Of a DNA stretch of 64,000 nt, positions 44,626 through 53,749 are shown one piece after another. Origin of the DNA: Haloglomus salinum (GTDB lineage Archaea; Halobacteriota; Halobacteria; Halobacteriales; Haloarculaceae); contig NZ_CP101153.1 of NCBI RefSeq assembly GCF_024298825.1, positions 806,001-870,000 of the forward strand, in the 5' to 3' direction. The notes under the pieces were generated by a model. It ran no database searches. It was not told the origin of the DNA and saw only the letters and a program-made list of their open reading frames with translations. How positions within the stretch are numbered: position 1 is the stretch's first letter; the number at the start of each line of letters is the position of its first letter. The position numbers and the translations under genes were made by a program.

Positions 44626-45723
44626 CTACGCGGCCTTCGAGTCCGGCCGCCGGGGGGCGCGCTGCTCCGCGATGGCGAACGCGAGCGTGCTGAACAGCCC
44701 CAGCAACGTTCCGCCCGCCAGCGCGGCCGCGAGGTAGGTGAGGTCGGCGTACGGCAGCGCGAGGAAGAACGCGCTCACGCCGTGGAGGACGACCGCGATC
44801 GCGATGACGTAGAACGGTGCGTTGAGGTAGCGCCAGCGGAAGCCACCGGCGATGTACTCGTCGGTGACGCGACCGAACGAGGCGATGACGCCGGCGGCGG
44901 CGAACCACTCGACGGCCCCGTTGACGAGCGCCGCGACCGTCCGCCCGGGGCCGAGCGTCCCGCCCGATGTCGCACGGAGCGTCTCGACCACCTCGACGCC
45001 CGTCACTCCCCCCACGACCAGCAGCGCGGCAGCGACGACGTACGTGACGAGCGTCACACGGCCGGTGAACAGGCTCGTCCGGGCGCGCTCGACCGCGCGG
45101 TCGATGGTGCGCTCGACCGCGAGCCCGCGTGCGAGGATGTACAGCCCCAGCAACGCCGAGACCACCCCCAGCGTCGACCCCGGTAACCCGAGCAGGTCCG
45201 CGAGGATGGCGACCGGGTAGATGAGCAGCAGGATGCCCATCGGAACGAGGATGGTCCCGCGGGTCTCTGGGTCCGAGAGGACCTGCTTGAACGTGTAGTA
45301 CATCGATTCGAGGTCCTGGGCCTGTCTGACGACGACGCGGCGAACGCCATCGATGGGAACCCGCGAGCGGATGACGGGAATGACGGACTCGTCCTGGGCG
45401 CCGTCGGTGACCACGAGCGCCCGGACGTCCTCGCCCGTCGCGAGGGAGGCGAGCACCGTGTCGACCTCGTCGCCGACCTCGCGGTTGGCGGCCACGTCGC
45501 CGCGCTCGTTGCCGGTGACGACGGCCACCTCGACGGTCTCGTCGGTGATGCGGTCGTAGAGGTGACAGCCCTCGAAGCAGACGTTCACGTCCGAGTCCTC
45601 GGGGTCCGCCGTTGCGAGGTCCACCGCTGCGCGCTCGACATGCTCGCGGCCGATGACGGGTGTATCGTGGTCCGTCTTCCGGCCGAGGTCGTCGTCGAGG
45701 TCGACACACAGCACGAGCAGCAC
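44626..45723 (-). CDS. DUF373 family membrane protein
   Basis: 365 residues. A soluble N-terminal domain (about 1-135; LVLCVDLDDDLGRK, then FKQVLSD) is followed by about six hydrophobic helices starting with TILVPMGILLLIYPVAIL. This is the archaeal DUF373 pattern. The function is unknown. A cytoplasmic sensing domain attached to a membrane bundle is likely from topology. Confidence 0.85.
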   Translation of the reverse strand: MLLVLCVDLDDDLGRKTDHDTPVIGREHVERAAVDLATADPEDSDVNVCFEGCHLYDRITDETVEVAVVTGNERGDVAANREVGDEVDTVLASLATGEDVRALVVTDGAQDESVIPVIRSRVPIDGVRRVVVRQAQDLESMYYTFKQVLSDPETRGTILVPMGILLLIYPVAILADLLGLPGSTLGVVSALLGLYILARGLAVERTIDRAVERARTSLFTGRVTLVTYVVAAALLVVGGVTGVEVVETLRATSGGTLGPGRTVAALVNGAVEWFAAAGVIASFGRVTDEYIAGGFRWRYLNAPFYVIAIAVVLHGVSAFFLALPYADLTYLAAALAGGTLLGLFSTLAFAIAEQRAPRRPDSKAA

Positions 45724-45777
45724 GGTCGCGGCTGCCTACGACGGGCCGGGTTAACTCGCTTGTGGGTGGCTGGCAGG

Positions 45778-46488
45778 TCAGGCCGACCCCGCCGCGTGCT
45801 CGACGCCCTCGAGTAACGTCCGCATGGTCCCCTCGCGGGGGCCGGCGGCCCGCGGGTGGGCCGCGACGGTGAGCACGAAGTCCTCGCCGGCTCGGACGGG
45901 CGCGCCGACGTAGAGGTAGATGGGGATGTCCGTCGAGACGACGGCGGTCGTCAGCAGGTCCGCCTCGGCGGTGTACCGGGTTATCCCCGTGGACTGCCCG
46001 AGGAGCGTCCCCGAGAGTTCGGCGTCCGTCGCGAGGTTGCGGAAGCCGCCGTAGTGTTGCTGGATGAGGTTCGCCAGCTCGTCGGTCGAGAGGTTGGCGA
46101 CCGGGTTGAGCGTCCGGCCGAAGACGTCGACCGCCGGCGTCGTGAACGCGGCGAACACCGCGGCACGCGCATCGGTGGGGATGCCGAGCCCGTCGGTCAG
46201 GCCACCGCTGTCGAGGCCGACGCTGCGGTCGTACTCGGCCAGCAGATTCGTCACCTCCACCGTCCGTCGGATCGGCCCCAGCGAGACCTGACGGCTGAAC
46301 GGAATCGCGGTCACACCGGCCTCCCGGTAGCCCGCCTCGGACCGTGCCTGTGCCGTGACGGTAGCGCTGCCGGACTCGAACGACAGGTCGCCCGCCAGGC
46401 CCGCACAGCCAGCGAGCCCGACGGTGGCGGCGGTCGCGCCGGCCGCGAGAACCGAACGACGGCTCCTCCCCGGCGACTCCTCGGTCAT
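45778..46488 (-). CDS. Tat-exported lipoprotein, DUF6517-like
   Basis: 236 residues from ATG 46488. The start RSRRSVLAAGATAATVGLAGC has a twin-Arg signal and a lipobox (LAGC), so it is exported folded and lipid-anchored on the outer face. The mature part has a GADLxFESG-like beta region and no cysteine. I recall the family as DUF6517, unknown function. The upstream frame to 46674 is basic and was not used. Confidence 0.75.
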   Translation of the reverse strand: MTEESPGRSRRSVLAAGATAATVGLAGCAGLAGDLSFESGSATVTAQARSEAGYREAGVTAIPFSRQVSLGPIRRTVEVTNLLAEYDRSVGLDSGGLTDGLGIPTDARAAVFAAFTTPAVDVFGRTLNPVANLSTDELANLIQQHYGGFRNLATDAELSGTLLGQSTGITRYTAEADLLTTAVVSTDIPIYLYVGAPVRAGEDFVLTVAAHPRAAGPREGTMRTLLEGVEHAAGSA

Positions 46489-46606
46489 ATCCGACGCCAC
46501 GCCGTCGGCGGATATGGGCCTGTCGGCCGTATCCGTGACTCGGCAACACACGTCAGAGAGACAGGGAGAAGGGACATCGAGCCGCAGTGCCGGGCGCCGG
46601 GATGGG

Positions 46607-46747
46607 TCAGGCGGCGTCCATCCAGCCGCACTCGCCACACGTCGCCAGGTCGCTGACGATGCCCGTCGCCCCACCGCAGAAGGGGCAGGTGGCCGCCGGG
46701 ATGCCGGCGAGTGGGTCGCCGTCGCCGGAGGGTTCGGTGGCGGCCAT
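46607..46747 (-). CDS. Very small zinc-ribbon protein, 46 residues
   Basis: ATG at 46747 overlaps the stop of the upstream zinc protein (ATGA). It has CPFC and CGEC pairs, 15 residues apart, forming one zinc site in a short acidic peptide. No role known. The overlap with the gene above indicates coupled translation. Confidence 0.6.
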   Translation of the reverse strand: MAATEPSGDGDPLAGIPAATCPFCGGATGIVSDLATCGECGWMDAA

Positions 46748-46950
46748 CAGAGGCGGAACACCGGGTGGTCGAACGTGCTCTCCTCCGTGAACGCCGCGGA
46801 GGTCAGCGAGAACTCGCACTCGAAGCAGGTGTAGAGGCCCTGCCCGTTGAGCACCGCTGCGCCACAGTCCGGGCAGGTGTGCCCGGACGGGAAGTCGGTC
46901 GTCGTCGTTTCGAGGTCGGAACCGTCGTCGGAGGTCTCGCGTACTGCCAT
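46747..46950 (-). CDS. Small zinc-ribbon protein, 67 residues
   Basis: ATG 46950 with a CTTTAG box about 30 bases upstream on the minus strand. Cysteine pairs are CPDC near residue 27 and CFEC near residue 44. A basic N-terminal extension beginning at 46998 was rejected. It precedes and overlaps the 46-residue zinc-ribbon gene. Confidence 0.6.
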   Translation of the reverse strand: MAVRETSDDGSDLETTTTDFPSGHTCPDCGAAVLNGQGLYTCFECEFSLTSAAFTEESTFDHPVFRL

Positions 46951-47229
46951 CACCAGTGTCCATGCCAGCGACCCACTAAAGCGTTTCGTGAATGTCAACT
47001 AGAAGCGCCTTTGCCACTACAAACACATTATATACTTCGCATCTATTTCGTTATCGTGTCCTAAATTGGACTCAATAGTTGATATTCGGATATAGCCATC
47101 CCGCATCTCCACAGGTGTGTAGTCCCCGTGTAGCTCACCACGGCTCGTGGCGGCATGCGGGCGCCACGCACGCCGGTGGACGAGACGCACGACTTTTCAC
47201 GTCGCTCCGACAACAGTGGGCAGACACAC

Positions 47230-48222
47230 ATGATATCCGAGGGGTGCGAACAGTGCGCGGACGGCGGGAAGATGGTGCTGTTCGTCTACGGCTACTGTGA
47301 CCAGCGCGACTGCTTCTACTGCCCCCTCGGCGAGAACCGCAAGAACGTCAATCAGGTGTACGCCAACGAGCGTCCCGTCGAGTCCGACGAGGACGTGCTG
47401 GAGGAGGCCCACCGGATGGACGCGCTCGGCACCTCCATCACGGGCGGCGAGCCCCAGGAGGCGATGGCACGCACGACGCGGTACCTCTCGCTCCTCAAGG
47501 ACGAGTTCGGCGAGGACCACCACACGCACCTGTACACGGGCATCACGGGCGGGCGCGAGAACATGCGCCGCCTGAGCGAGGCAGGTCTCGACGAGATACG
47601 GTTCCACCCGCCGTTCGAGCTGTGGGGCGACCTCCACGGGACCGAGTGGGAGGAGATCCTCTACATCGCCCGCGAGGAGGGGCTCACCCCCTCCTTCGAG
47701 ATTCCCGGTATCCGCGCCGAGCCGGAGTTCCTCGAGTTCCTCGACGAGGGCGCCGCCGAGTTCTGCAACATCAACGAGTTCGAGATGTCCGACGGGAACT
47801 ACCGCCGGATGCAGGAGGCGGGCTTCGAACTCAAGGACGGCCACATGAGCGCGGTCGAGGGGAGCCACGATATCCTCGAGGTGATGGGCGACCACGAGCG
47901 CGTCTACTTCTGCACGAGCGTCTTCAAGGACGCCGCCCAGCACCGCAACCGGCTCAAGCGGATGGCCCGGAACATCCGGCGCCCGTTCGACGAAATCACC
48001 GACGACGGCACGCTCGTCTACGGGAAGACGTGGCTCGACCCCGAGAAGCTGGAGGCGCTCGGGGTGCCCGACGAGTTCTACACCGTCAAATCCGACCACG
48101 TCGAGCTGGCGTGGTGGCTGCTGGAGGAGATGGTCGAGGAGGGTGATGTCTCCGAGGGGGAACTGGTCGAGCAGTACCCGACCTACGACGGGACCGTGGT
48201 GGAGCGCACGCCGCTGGCATAG
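47230..48222 (+). CDS. Radical SAM protein, COG2108-like
   Basis: 330 residues from ATG 47230. The cluster motif is YGYCDQRDCFYC, i.e. C-x4-C-x2-C rather than the canonical C-x3-C-x2-C. An SAM-binding GGEPQE follows about 35 residues on, and the partial TIM barrel includes ITGG, INEFEMSD. A second Cys pair (CEQC) opens the protein. It resembles the archaeal COG2108 group, related to pyruvate-formate-lyase activases, with unknown substrate. Upstream, 280 bases include an AT-rich section (46990-47100) and no gene. Confidence 0.82.
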   Translation: MISEGCEQCADGGKMVLFVYGYCDQRDCFYCPLGENRKNVNQVYANERPVESDEDVLEEAHRMDALGTSITGGEPQEAMARTTRYLSLLKDEFGEDHHTHLYTGITGGRENMRRLSEAGLDEIRFHPPFELWGDLHGTEWEEILYIAREEGLTPSFEIPGIRAEPEFLEFLDEGAAEFCNINEFEMSDGNYRRMQEAGFELKDGHMSAVEGSHDILEVMGDHERVYFCTSVFKDAAQHRNRLKRMARNIRRPFDEITDDGTLVYGKTWLDPEKLEALGVPDEFYTVKSDHVELAWWLLEEMVEEGDVSEGELVEQYPTYDGTVVERTPLA

Positions 48223-48305
48223 GGCCGGAGCCGTTCCAACCGAAGCACGTCCCCACCAGAACAGCAAGTGGCGACGCTCGGTGCAACACGAAGTACGGGC
48301 GGGAC

Positions 48306-48422
48306 TGAAAGGGGCCGGGCGCTGGGCGGTGCCCCGGCGATGCAAGCACTGCACCGAGCGACCGCAGGGAGCGAGGGAAGCGCGCAGCGAGCCGCGGCGC
48401 CCCCAGCGCCCGGGGGCTTTCT
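48306..48422. repeat. Large imperfect hairpin in an intergenic repeat
   Basis: CCGGGCGCTGGG (48315-48326) pairs perfectly with CCCAGCGCCCGG (48402-48413). Outer arms GAAAG and CTTTC extend it across a three-base internal loop. The loop contains GCAAGCACTGCA and GCGCAGCGAG, shared with the repeat family at 2.3 and 17.8 kb. No gene in 48223-48516. Confidence 0.55.
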
Positions 48423-48516
48423 ACAGGTACCTGTCCAACCCGAGACCACCGACAGACACCAGCCAAACACGCCCGGAGCGCGTCACTAATCAGCCAGAGG
48501 CACGAACACAGTCCCG

Positions 48517-48969
48517 ATGCGGGAGTTCGAACGGAAACAGCTCCTCGAACGCGTCGAGCGCGAGGGGGCGACGCTCGGTGCCGACATCCCCGACGAGATC
48601 GAGGTGCAGGGCGAGACCGTCGAACTGCACCAGTTCGTCTTCGAGATCAAGCGCCGGGACACCGTCCCGCCGGGCGAGCGGGAGCGGGTCGAAGAGGCGA
48701 AGAAGAACCTCCGGCGCGAGCGACTCCAGCGCAAGCAGCGGCTGGAGGACGAGGCCGAGGCGGCCGACCTCTCGTTCGCCGAGGGCGAGGCGCTCGTCGA
48801 GTCCATCATCGGCATCGACCGGGCGCTCGAAGCGTTGCAGTCGCTCGGCCCGACCAGCATCGAGCAGGAGGCCAAAGCGCAGGAGGCCGCCGACAAGAAG
48901 CGGTGGATGAAGTTCCTGAAGCAGGCGCTCGGGCGCGAGGACGATACCGGGAAGCGCGGCGGGTACTGA
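48517..48969 (+). CDS. DUF5788-like charged helical protein
   Basis: 150 residues, helical and highly charged (KRRDTVPPGERERVEEAKKNL). It is predicted as a long coiled-coil-like helix without membrane segments or cysteines. Matches my recollection of DUF5788, found in haloarchaea. Function unknown. Confidence 0.7.
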   Translation: MREFERKQLLERVEREGATLGADIPDEIEVQGETVELHQFVFEIKRRDTVPPGERERVEEAKKNLRRERLQRKQRLEDEAEAADLSFAEGEALVESIIGIDRALEALQSLGPTSIEQEAKAQEAADKKRWMKFLKQALGREDDTGKRGGY

Positions 48970-49049
48970 CCCACCGCGTCGCGGTGCCGGTCGGGCCGGT
49001 ACCACCGAGAGTGCCCCACGATTGGGCGGCCGGCCGTGGCGAGGAGTGG

Positions 49050-49892
49050 TCAGACCTCGAACCGCTGGAAGCGGAGATAACCGAACGCCAGCGGGAGGAC
49101 TATCCAGACCGCCAGGATGGGGAACCCGACCCAGCCCTGGGCGTAGGCGGCGCTCGCCTCCGGGTAGAAGGTGATCTCGCGGTACGCCGGGATGACGGTC
49201 CGGGCCGCGTGCATGAACGCGGTCGAGGGGTTCAACATCCCGATGAAGCTGAACCAGTCAGGCAGGCCGGCCTCTGGGATGTCCTGGCCGTAGATCGCCA
49301 GCTGGAGGAGCAACAGCCCGATATCCCAGCCGATGATGAACAGGAAGTAGAGGCCACCAGCGCCGACGAACGCGCCCAGCCGCGACCGCATCCCCGCAGA
49401 GAACCCCGTGGCGATGGCGACGTAGACGGCGCCGTAGACCAGGGTGAGGAGGGTAAAGAGGGTGAAGACGGCGGTGTCGAAGGAGTCGTAGGTGGCCAGG
49501 GCGATGGCGCCGGCGACGGCGTACCCGGCCAGCACCGCGGCCGCGACGACGCTCGTCCGGCCGAGGAACTTCCCGAGTACGGCCTCCAGCCGGGAGTTGG
49601 GGAGGCCGAGCAGGAGGCGGATACTCCCGCTCTCGCGCTCGCCCACGATGGTGTCGTAGGCGACCATGAGGCCGAACAGCGGGACGAAGAACACCGCCGG
49701 CTGTCGCATGCTGTTCAGGAGGGCTAGCGTGGTCGCCGGGGCGGTGCTGCCGTCGTCTATGTACAGGGTCGGGAAGAACTGGAGGGCCGCGAGCAGGGCC
49801 GCGAAGAGGCCGAACAGCAGGACCGACACCAGCAGCGAGTACGAGCGGACGGCGTCCTCGAAATCCTTCCGGAAGACGGCAGCGAGGCTCAT
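49050..49892 (-). CDS. ABC-2-type transporter permease, no adjacent ATPase
   Basis: 280 residues from ATG 49892, with six helices. The N-terminal MSLAAVFRKDFEDAVRSYSLLVSVLLF and the conserved EREsGSIRLLLGLPNSR loop are typical of NatB/ABC-2 permeases, which sit next to an ATP-binding partner. No ATPase gene lies on either side, so its partner must be elsewhere. Cargo unknown. Confidence 0.82.
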   Translation of the reverse strand: MSLAAVFRKDFEDAVRSYSLLVSVLLFGLFAALLAALQFFPTLYIDDGSTAPATTLALLNSMRQPAVFFVPLFGLMVAYDTIVGERESGSIRLLLGLPNSRLEAVLGKFLGRTSVVAAAVLAGYAVAGAIALATYDSFDTAVFTLFTLLTLVYGAVYVAIATGFSAGMRSRLGAFVGAGGLYFLFIIGWDIGLLLLQLAIYGQDIPEAGLPDWFSFIGMLNPSTAFMHAARTVIPAYREITFYPEASAAYAQGWVGFPILAVWIVLPLAFGYLRFQRFEV

Positions 49893-49981
49893 ATCCGCGG
49901 TTCGGTGACCTGCCCGTTCAATCTTTCCCGGGCGGCGGCTACCCGCCCGAACTATCACGCAGGCCCCACTCCACACGAGCA

Positions 49982-51733
49982 ATGACCCAGAACGCCGTCG
50001 TCGCGGACCTGCTGGAGGAGATGGCCGACCGGCTGGAGGCGATGGACGTGGAGTACAAGCCACGGGCCTACCGCCGCGCCGCGGAGAACATCAGGGGCCA
50101 CCCAGCCGACATCGCGGGGCTCGCGAGAGAGGGCGAGGCCGCCGTCCAGGAGATCGAGGGCGTGGGCGATGCCATCGCGGAGAAGGTCGTGGAGTACGTC
50201 GAGACCGGCGAAATCGAGGAACTGGCGGACCTCCGGGAGGAGCTCCCGGCAGATATCGAGGTGCTCACCCGGGTCGAGGGGGTCGGCCCGAAGACCGTCG
50301 GCGACCTGTATCGCGAACTCGGGGTCGAGACACTGGACGACCTCGAAACGGCCGCGGAGGCCGGCGAGATACAGGCGGTGAAGGGGTTCGGCCCGAAGAC
50401 CGAACAGAACATCCTGGAGGGAATCGACTTCGCCCGCGAGAGCCACGGGCGCGAGTTGCTGGGCGAGGGACGGCCGCTCGCCGACCGCGTCATCAACCAC
50501 CTGGAAGCGGCGAGTAGCGTCGAGCGCGCGGAGGCCGCCGGCTCCCTGCGACGCTGGCGGCCGACTATCGGCGACGTGGACGTGCTGGTGTCCAGTGACG
50601 ACTCCGAGACCGTGTTCGACGCGTTCACCTCCTGGGACGGCACCGACCGCGTCATCGAGGCCGGCGAGGCGAAGGCATCCGTCCGGGCCGAGGGGCTCCG
50701 CGTCGACCTCCGCGTGGTCGACCCCGACGAGTTCGGCGCGGCGCTGCAGTACTTCACGGGCAGCCGCGACCACAACGTCCGTCTGCGAAACCGGGCCATC
50801 GAGCGGGGACTGACGATGAACGAGTACGGCGTCTTCGACATCTCGGACCTGAGCGACGAGGAACAGGACGAGGCCGGACCCCGGGCGGGCGAGCGCGTCG
50901 CGGGCGAGGCAGAGCGCGGGATGTACGCGGCCGTCGACCTGCCGTGGATGCCCCCCGAACTCCGCGAGGACCGCGGCGAGGTCGCCGCCGCCGCAGCCGG
51001 CGAGTTGCCCGACCTCGTCGAGCAGCCCGACGTGCGCGGCGACCTCCACCTCCACAGCGACTGGTCCGACGGGAACAACACCATCGCGGAGATGGCCGAG
51101 GGCGCGGCCGCGTTCGGCCACGAGTACATCGCCATCACCGACCACGCCACCGGGCCGGGGATGGTCGGCGGCGTCGGCCTCGACGACGAGGAGCTTCGCG
51201 AGCAGATAGCCGAGGTCCGCGAGGTCGCGGGCGACGCCGACGTGGACGTGTTCACGGGTGTCGAGGCGAACATCGACGCCGAGGGTGGCCTGAGTGTCGG
51301 CGACGACGTGCTGGACGAACTCGACTGCGTGGTCGCCTCCCCACACGCCGCGCTCGATGGGGACGGCACCGACCGCGTGGTCGCGGCCATCGAGCACCCC
51401 GCGACGGACATCGTCGGCCACCCGACGGGCCGCCAGCTCAACCAGCGCTCCGGGCTTGACCTGGACTTCGAGACGGTCGGCACGGCCGCCGCCGAGCACG
51501 ACGTGGCGCTCGAGATCAACGCCAACCCCCACCGGCTCGACCTGCGTGGCGCCGCGGTCAAGCAGGTGGTCGAGCAGGGCGCGACCATCGCCATCGACAC
51601 CGACGCCCACCGCCCCGAGAGCTACGCTTACATCCGCTACGGCGTCCACACCGCCCGCAGGGGGTGGGCGGAGCCGGGCGATGTACTGAACACCCAGCCC
51701 GCCAGCGGTATCCGGCAGTTCCTCGGGCTGTAG
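49982..51733 (+). CDS. polX: DNA polymerase X-family protein with PHP domain
   Basis: 583 residues. Helix-hairpin-helix domains (IEGVGDAIAEKVVEYV; EGVGPKTVGDLYREL; VKGFGPKTEQNIL) precede a polymerase core with AGSLRRWRPTIGDVDVLVSS (the metal-binding D-x-D) and a C-terminal PHP domain (GDLHLHSDWSDGNNTIAEMA) that provides 3'-5' exonuclease. The layout is that of PolX proteins, used in base-excision repair and gap filling. Acidic PHP residues look intact. Alone on its strand. Confidence 0.93.
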   Translation: MTQNAVVADLLEEMADRLEAMDVEYKPRAYRRAAENIRGHPADIAGLAREGEAAVQEIEGVGDAIAEKVVEYVETGEIEELADLREELPADIEVLTRVEGVGPKTVGDLYRELGVETLDDLETAAEAGEIQAVKGFGPKTEQNILEGIDFARESHGRELLGEGRPLADRVINHLEAASSVERAEAAGSLRRWRPTIGDVDVLVSSDDSETVFDAFTSWDGTDRVIEAGEAKASVRAEGLRVDLRVVDPDEFGAALQYFTGSRDHNVRLRNRAIERGLTMNEYGVFDISDLSDEEQDEAGPRAGERVAGEAERGMYAAVDLPWMPPELREDRGEVAAAAAGELPDLVEQPDVRGDLHLHSDWSDGNNTIAEMAEGAAAFGHEYIAITDHATGPGMVGGVGLDDEELREQIAEVREVAGDADVDVFTGVEANIDAEGGLSVGDDVLDELDCVVASPHAALDGDGTDRVVAAIEHPATDIVGHPTGRQLNQRSGLDLDFETVGTAAAEHDVALEINANPHRLDLRGAAVKQVVEQGATIAIDTDAHRPESYAYIRYGVHTARRGWAEPGDVLNTQPASGIRQFLGL

Positions 51734-51776
51734 GCGAACCGACGCGAAGGGCGTGTCGGAGTCGGCTCGACTCGGC

Positions 51777-52643
51777 TCAGGCCGTCCAGACCTCGCCGAA
51801 CGCGTCGAAGAAGTCCGCGTCGGACTCGACCAGCCGGTGCCGCACCCGGAGGGTCCGGGCCCGCTCGGCCACGTCGTCGACGTGGCCGGTCAGCCGGGAC
51901 CGGTACCGCTCGCGCCGGCGGCTCCCGACGTGGGTCCGTAGGGACCGCGTCGACTCGGGGTCTTCGGCGACGACATCACCACTCACGGGGAGGTCGCGCT
52001 CGACCGGGTCCAGCACCCGCGCCAGTATCACCTCGTTCCGGGCCAGCGCCTCCAGTCCTCGCTCGACCTCGTCGGCGGGCGCCAGGCAGTCGCTGCAGAC
52101 AAGCACCAGCGACCGCGACCCGATCTGGTCGGCGTACGCCTCTAGTGCCCCGCCGAAGTCACCCTCGCCGGCGGGTGTGACCTGTTCCACCTCGTCGACC
52201 AGCGACAGGACCTCCCCCCGGTTCGACCGCCCGCGGTCGATGCGGCGCGGACGCTCGTCGAACAGGGAGAACCGGAACTCGTCGTGCTCGCGGGCGACCA
52301 GGTACGCGAACCCCAGCCCGAGTTTCGCGGCGAACTCGAACTTGGTCGGCGTCCCCTCGTCCCCGGCGAACCCCATCGACCCGCTGGTGTCGAGCAGGAC
52401 GTGGAGCGTGCGGTTGCGCTCGGCCTCGTACTCGGTCACGTAGAACTCGTCCGTCCGGGCGAACAGCTTCCAGTCGATGCGACGCGTGTCGTCGCCGGGC
52501 GAGTACCGCCGGTAGTCGGCGAACGTGAGCCCCTCGCCGCGCTCCTTCGTCCGCTGCTCGCCCCTGAACCGGGAGGAGACGTCCCGCTCGCGCGAGCGAG
52601 CGTACCGCTCCAGTTCGTCCAGGAAGGACGGGTCGATGGTCAT
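51777..52643 (-). CDS. DUF58 protein, last gene of the MoxR/VWA operon
   Basis: 288 residues from ATG 52643. The DUF58 signature GLTFADYRRYSPGDDTRRIDWKLFART (about 36-62) is followed by a VWA-like domain with MIDAS-type DTSGSMGF. DUF58 proteins act with MoxR ATPases in complex assembly. It starts 28 bases after the moxR stop. A missing final VWA segment is not apparent. Confidence 0.9.
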   Translation of the reverse strand: MTIDPSFLDELERYARSRERDVSSRFRGEQRTKERGEGLTFADYRRYSPGDDTRRIDWKLFARTDEFYVTEYEAERNRTLHVLLDTSGSMGFAGDEGTPTKFEFAAKLGLGFAYLVAREHDEFRFSLFDERPRRIDRGRSNRGEVLSLVDEVEQVTPAGEGDFGGALEAYADQIGSRSLVLVCSDCLAPADEVERGLEALARNEVILARVLDPVERDLPVSGDVVAEDPESTRSLRTHVGSRRRERYRSRLTGHVDDVAERARTLRVRHRLVESDADFFDAFGEVWTA

Positions 52644-52671
52644 CGGCACCACCCGACGGTCGGATGGCCCG

Positions 52672-53637
52672 TCATAGCAGCTCGTCGACGGCGTCGTCGG
52701 GTGTCATCCCGTCGCGCTCGGCCCGGAAGTCGACGACGACCCGGTGCCGGAGCACCGGCTTGGCCATCCGCTCGATGTCGTCCTCGCTGACGTACGCTCG
52801 CCCCTCGATGAGCGCGCGGGCCTTGGCGGTCACCACCAGCGCCATGCTGGCGCGCGGCGAGGCCCCGTACTCGATGTGGTCGGCCTCGCGGGTCTCTCGG
52901 ACGAGTTCGACCGCCCGCTCGCGGATGTCGTCCGCGATTGGGACCTCCCGGGTGAGGGTCTGTGCGTCCAGCAGTTCCTCGCGGCTGAGCACCTGCTCGA
53001 CGGGAATCGCCTCGTCGACACGACCCGTGTACCGGTCCACGACCGCCAGCTCCTCGTCCAGAGACGGGTAGTCGACGAGGATCTTCAGCAGGAAACGGTC
53101 CATCTGTGCCTCCGGCAACCGGTAGGTCCCCTCCTGCTCGATGGGGTTCTGTGTCGCCATCACGAAGAACGGGTCCGGCAGCGCGTGGGTCTCGCCCGCG
53201 GCAGTCACCTGTCCCTCCTCCATCGCTTCGAGCAGCGCGGCCTGCGTCTTCGGCGTCGCCCGGTTTATCTCGTCCGCGAGGACGACGTTGGCGAAGATGG
53301 GGCCCTGCTCGAAGACGAAGTCCCGGCTGCCGCCCTCGCCCTCGCGGATGATCTCGGTGCCGGTGATGTCCGACGGCATCAGGTCCGGCGTGTTCTGGAC
53401 CCGCGAGAAGTCGAGGTCGGTGACATTCGCGAGCGTCCGGACCGTGAGCGTCTTGGCGAGCCCCGGGTTCGACTCCAGGAGGGCGTTCCCGTCCGCGAGG
53501 ACGCAGGCGAGGAGGTCATCGAGGACACGCTGCTGGCCGACCAGTCGCCGGCCGACCTCCTCGCGGACGCGTGCCAGTTTCGTCTGCAGTTCGTCGATAT
53601 CCAGTTCGAGGTCGTCGGTCGTGGGGTCCTGACTCAT
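52672..53637 (-). CDS. MoxR-family AAA+ ATPase
   Basis: 321 residues from ATG 53637. Walker A is ESNPGLAKTLTVRTLA, Walker B VVLADEINRATPKTQAALLEAM, and sensor 1 ATQNPIEQEG. MoxR ATPases are chaperones that load metal or cofactors or mature VWA proteins. The VWA partners are encoded in the same operon. Confidence 0.93.
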   Translation of the reverse strand: MSQDPTTDDLELDIDELQTKLARVREEVGRRLVGQQRVLDDLLACVLADGNALLESNPGLAKTLTVRTLANVTDLDFSRVQNTPDLMPSDITGTEIIREGEGGSRDFVFEQGPIFANVVLADEINRATPKTQAALLEAMEEGQVTAAGETHALPDPFFVMATQNPIEQEGTYRLPEAQMDRFLLKILVDYPSLDEELAVVDRYTGRVDEAIPVEQVLSREELLDAQTLTREVPIADDIRERAVELVRETREADHIEYGASPRASMALVVTAKARALIEGRAYVSEDDIERMAKPVLRHRVVVDFRAERDGMTPDDAVDELL

Positions 53638-53749
53638 GTGTGGGGGGTCGATGTGGGGTCGTTCGGGGACCGCGGTCGGTCGCGGGATTGGTTCCGGGAG
53701 CTGCCGGTCGGCGCGGGGGGCACGCCAGTCGGCGCGGGGGCCACGGTAA

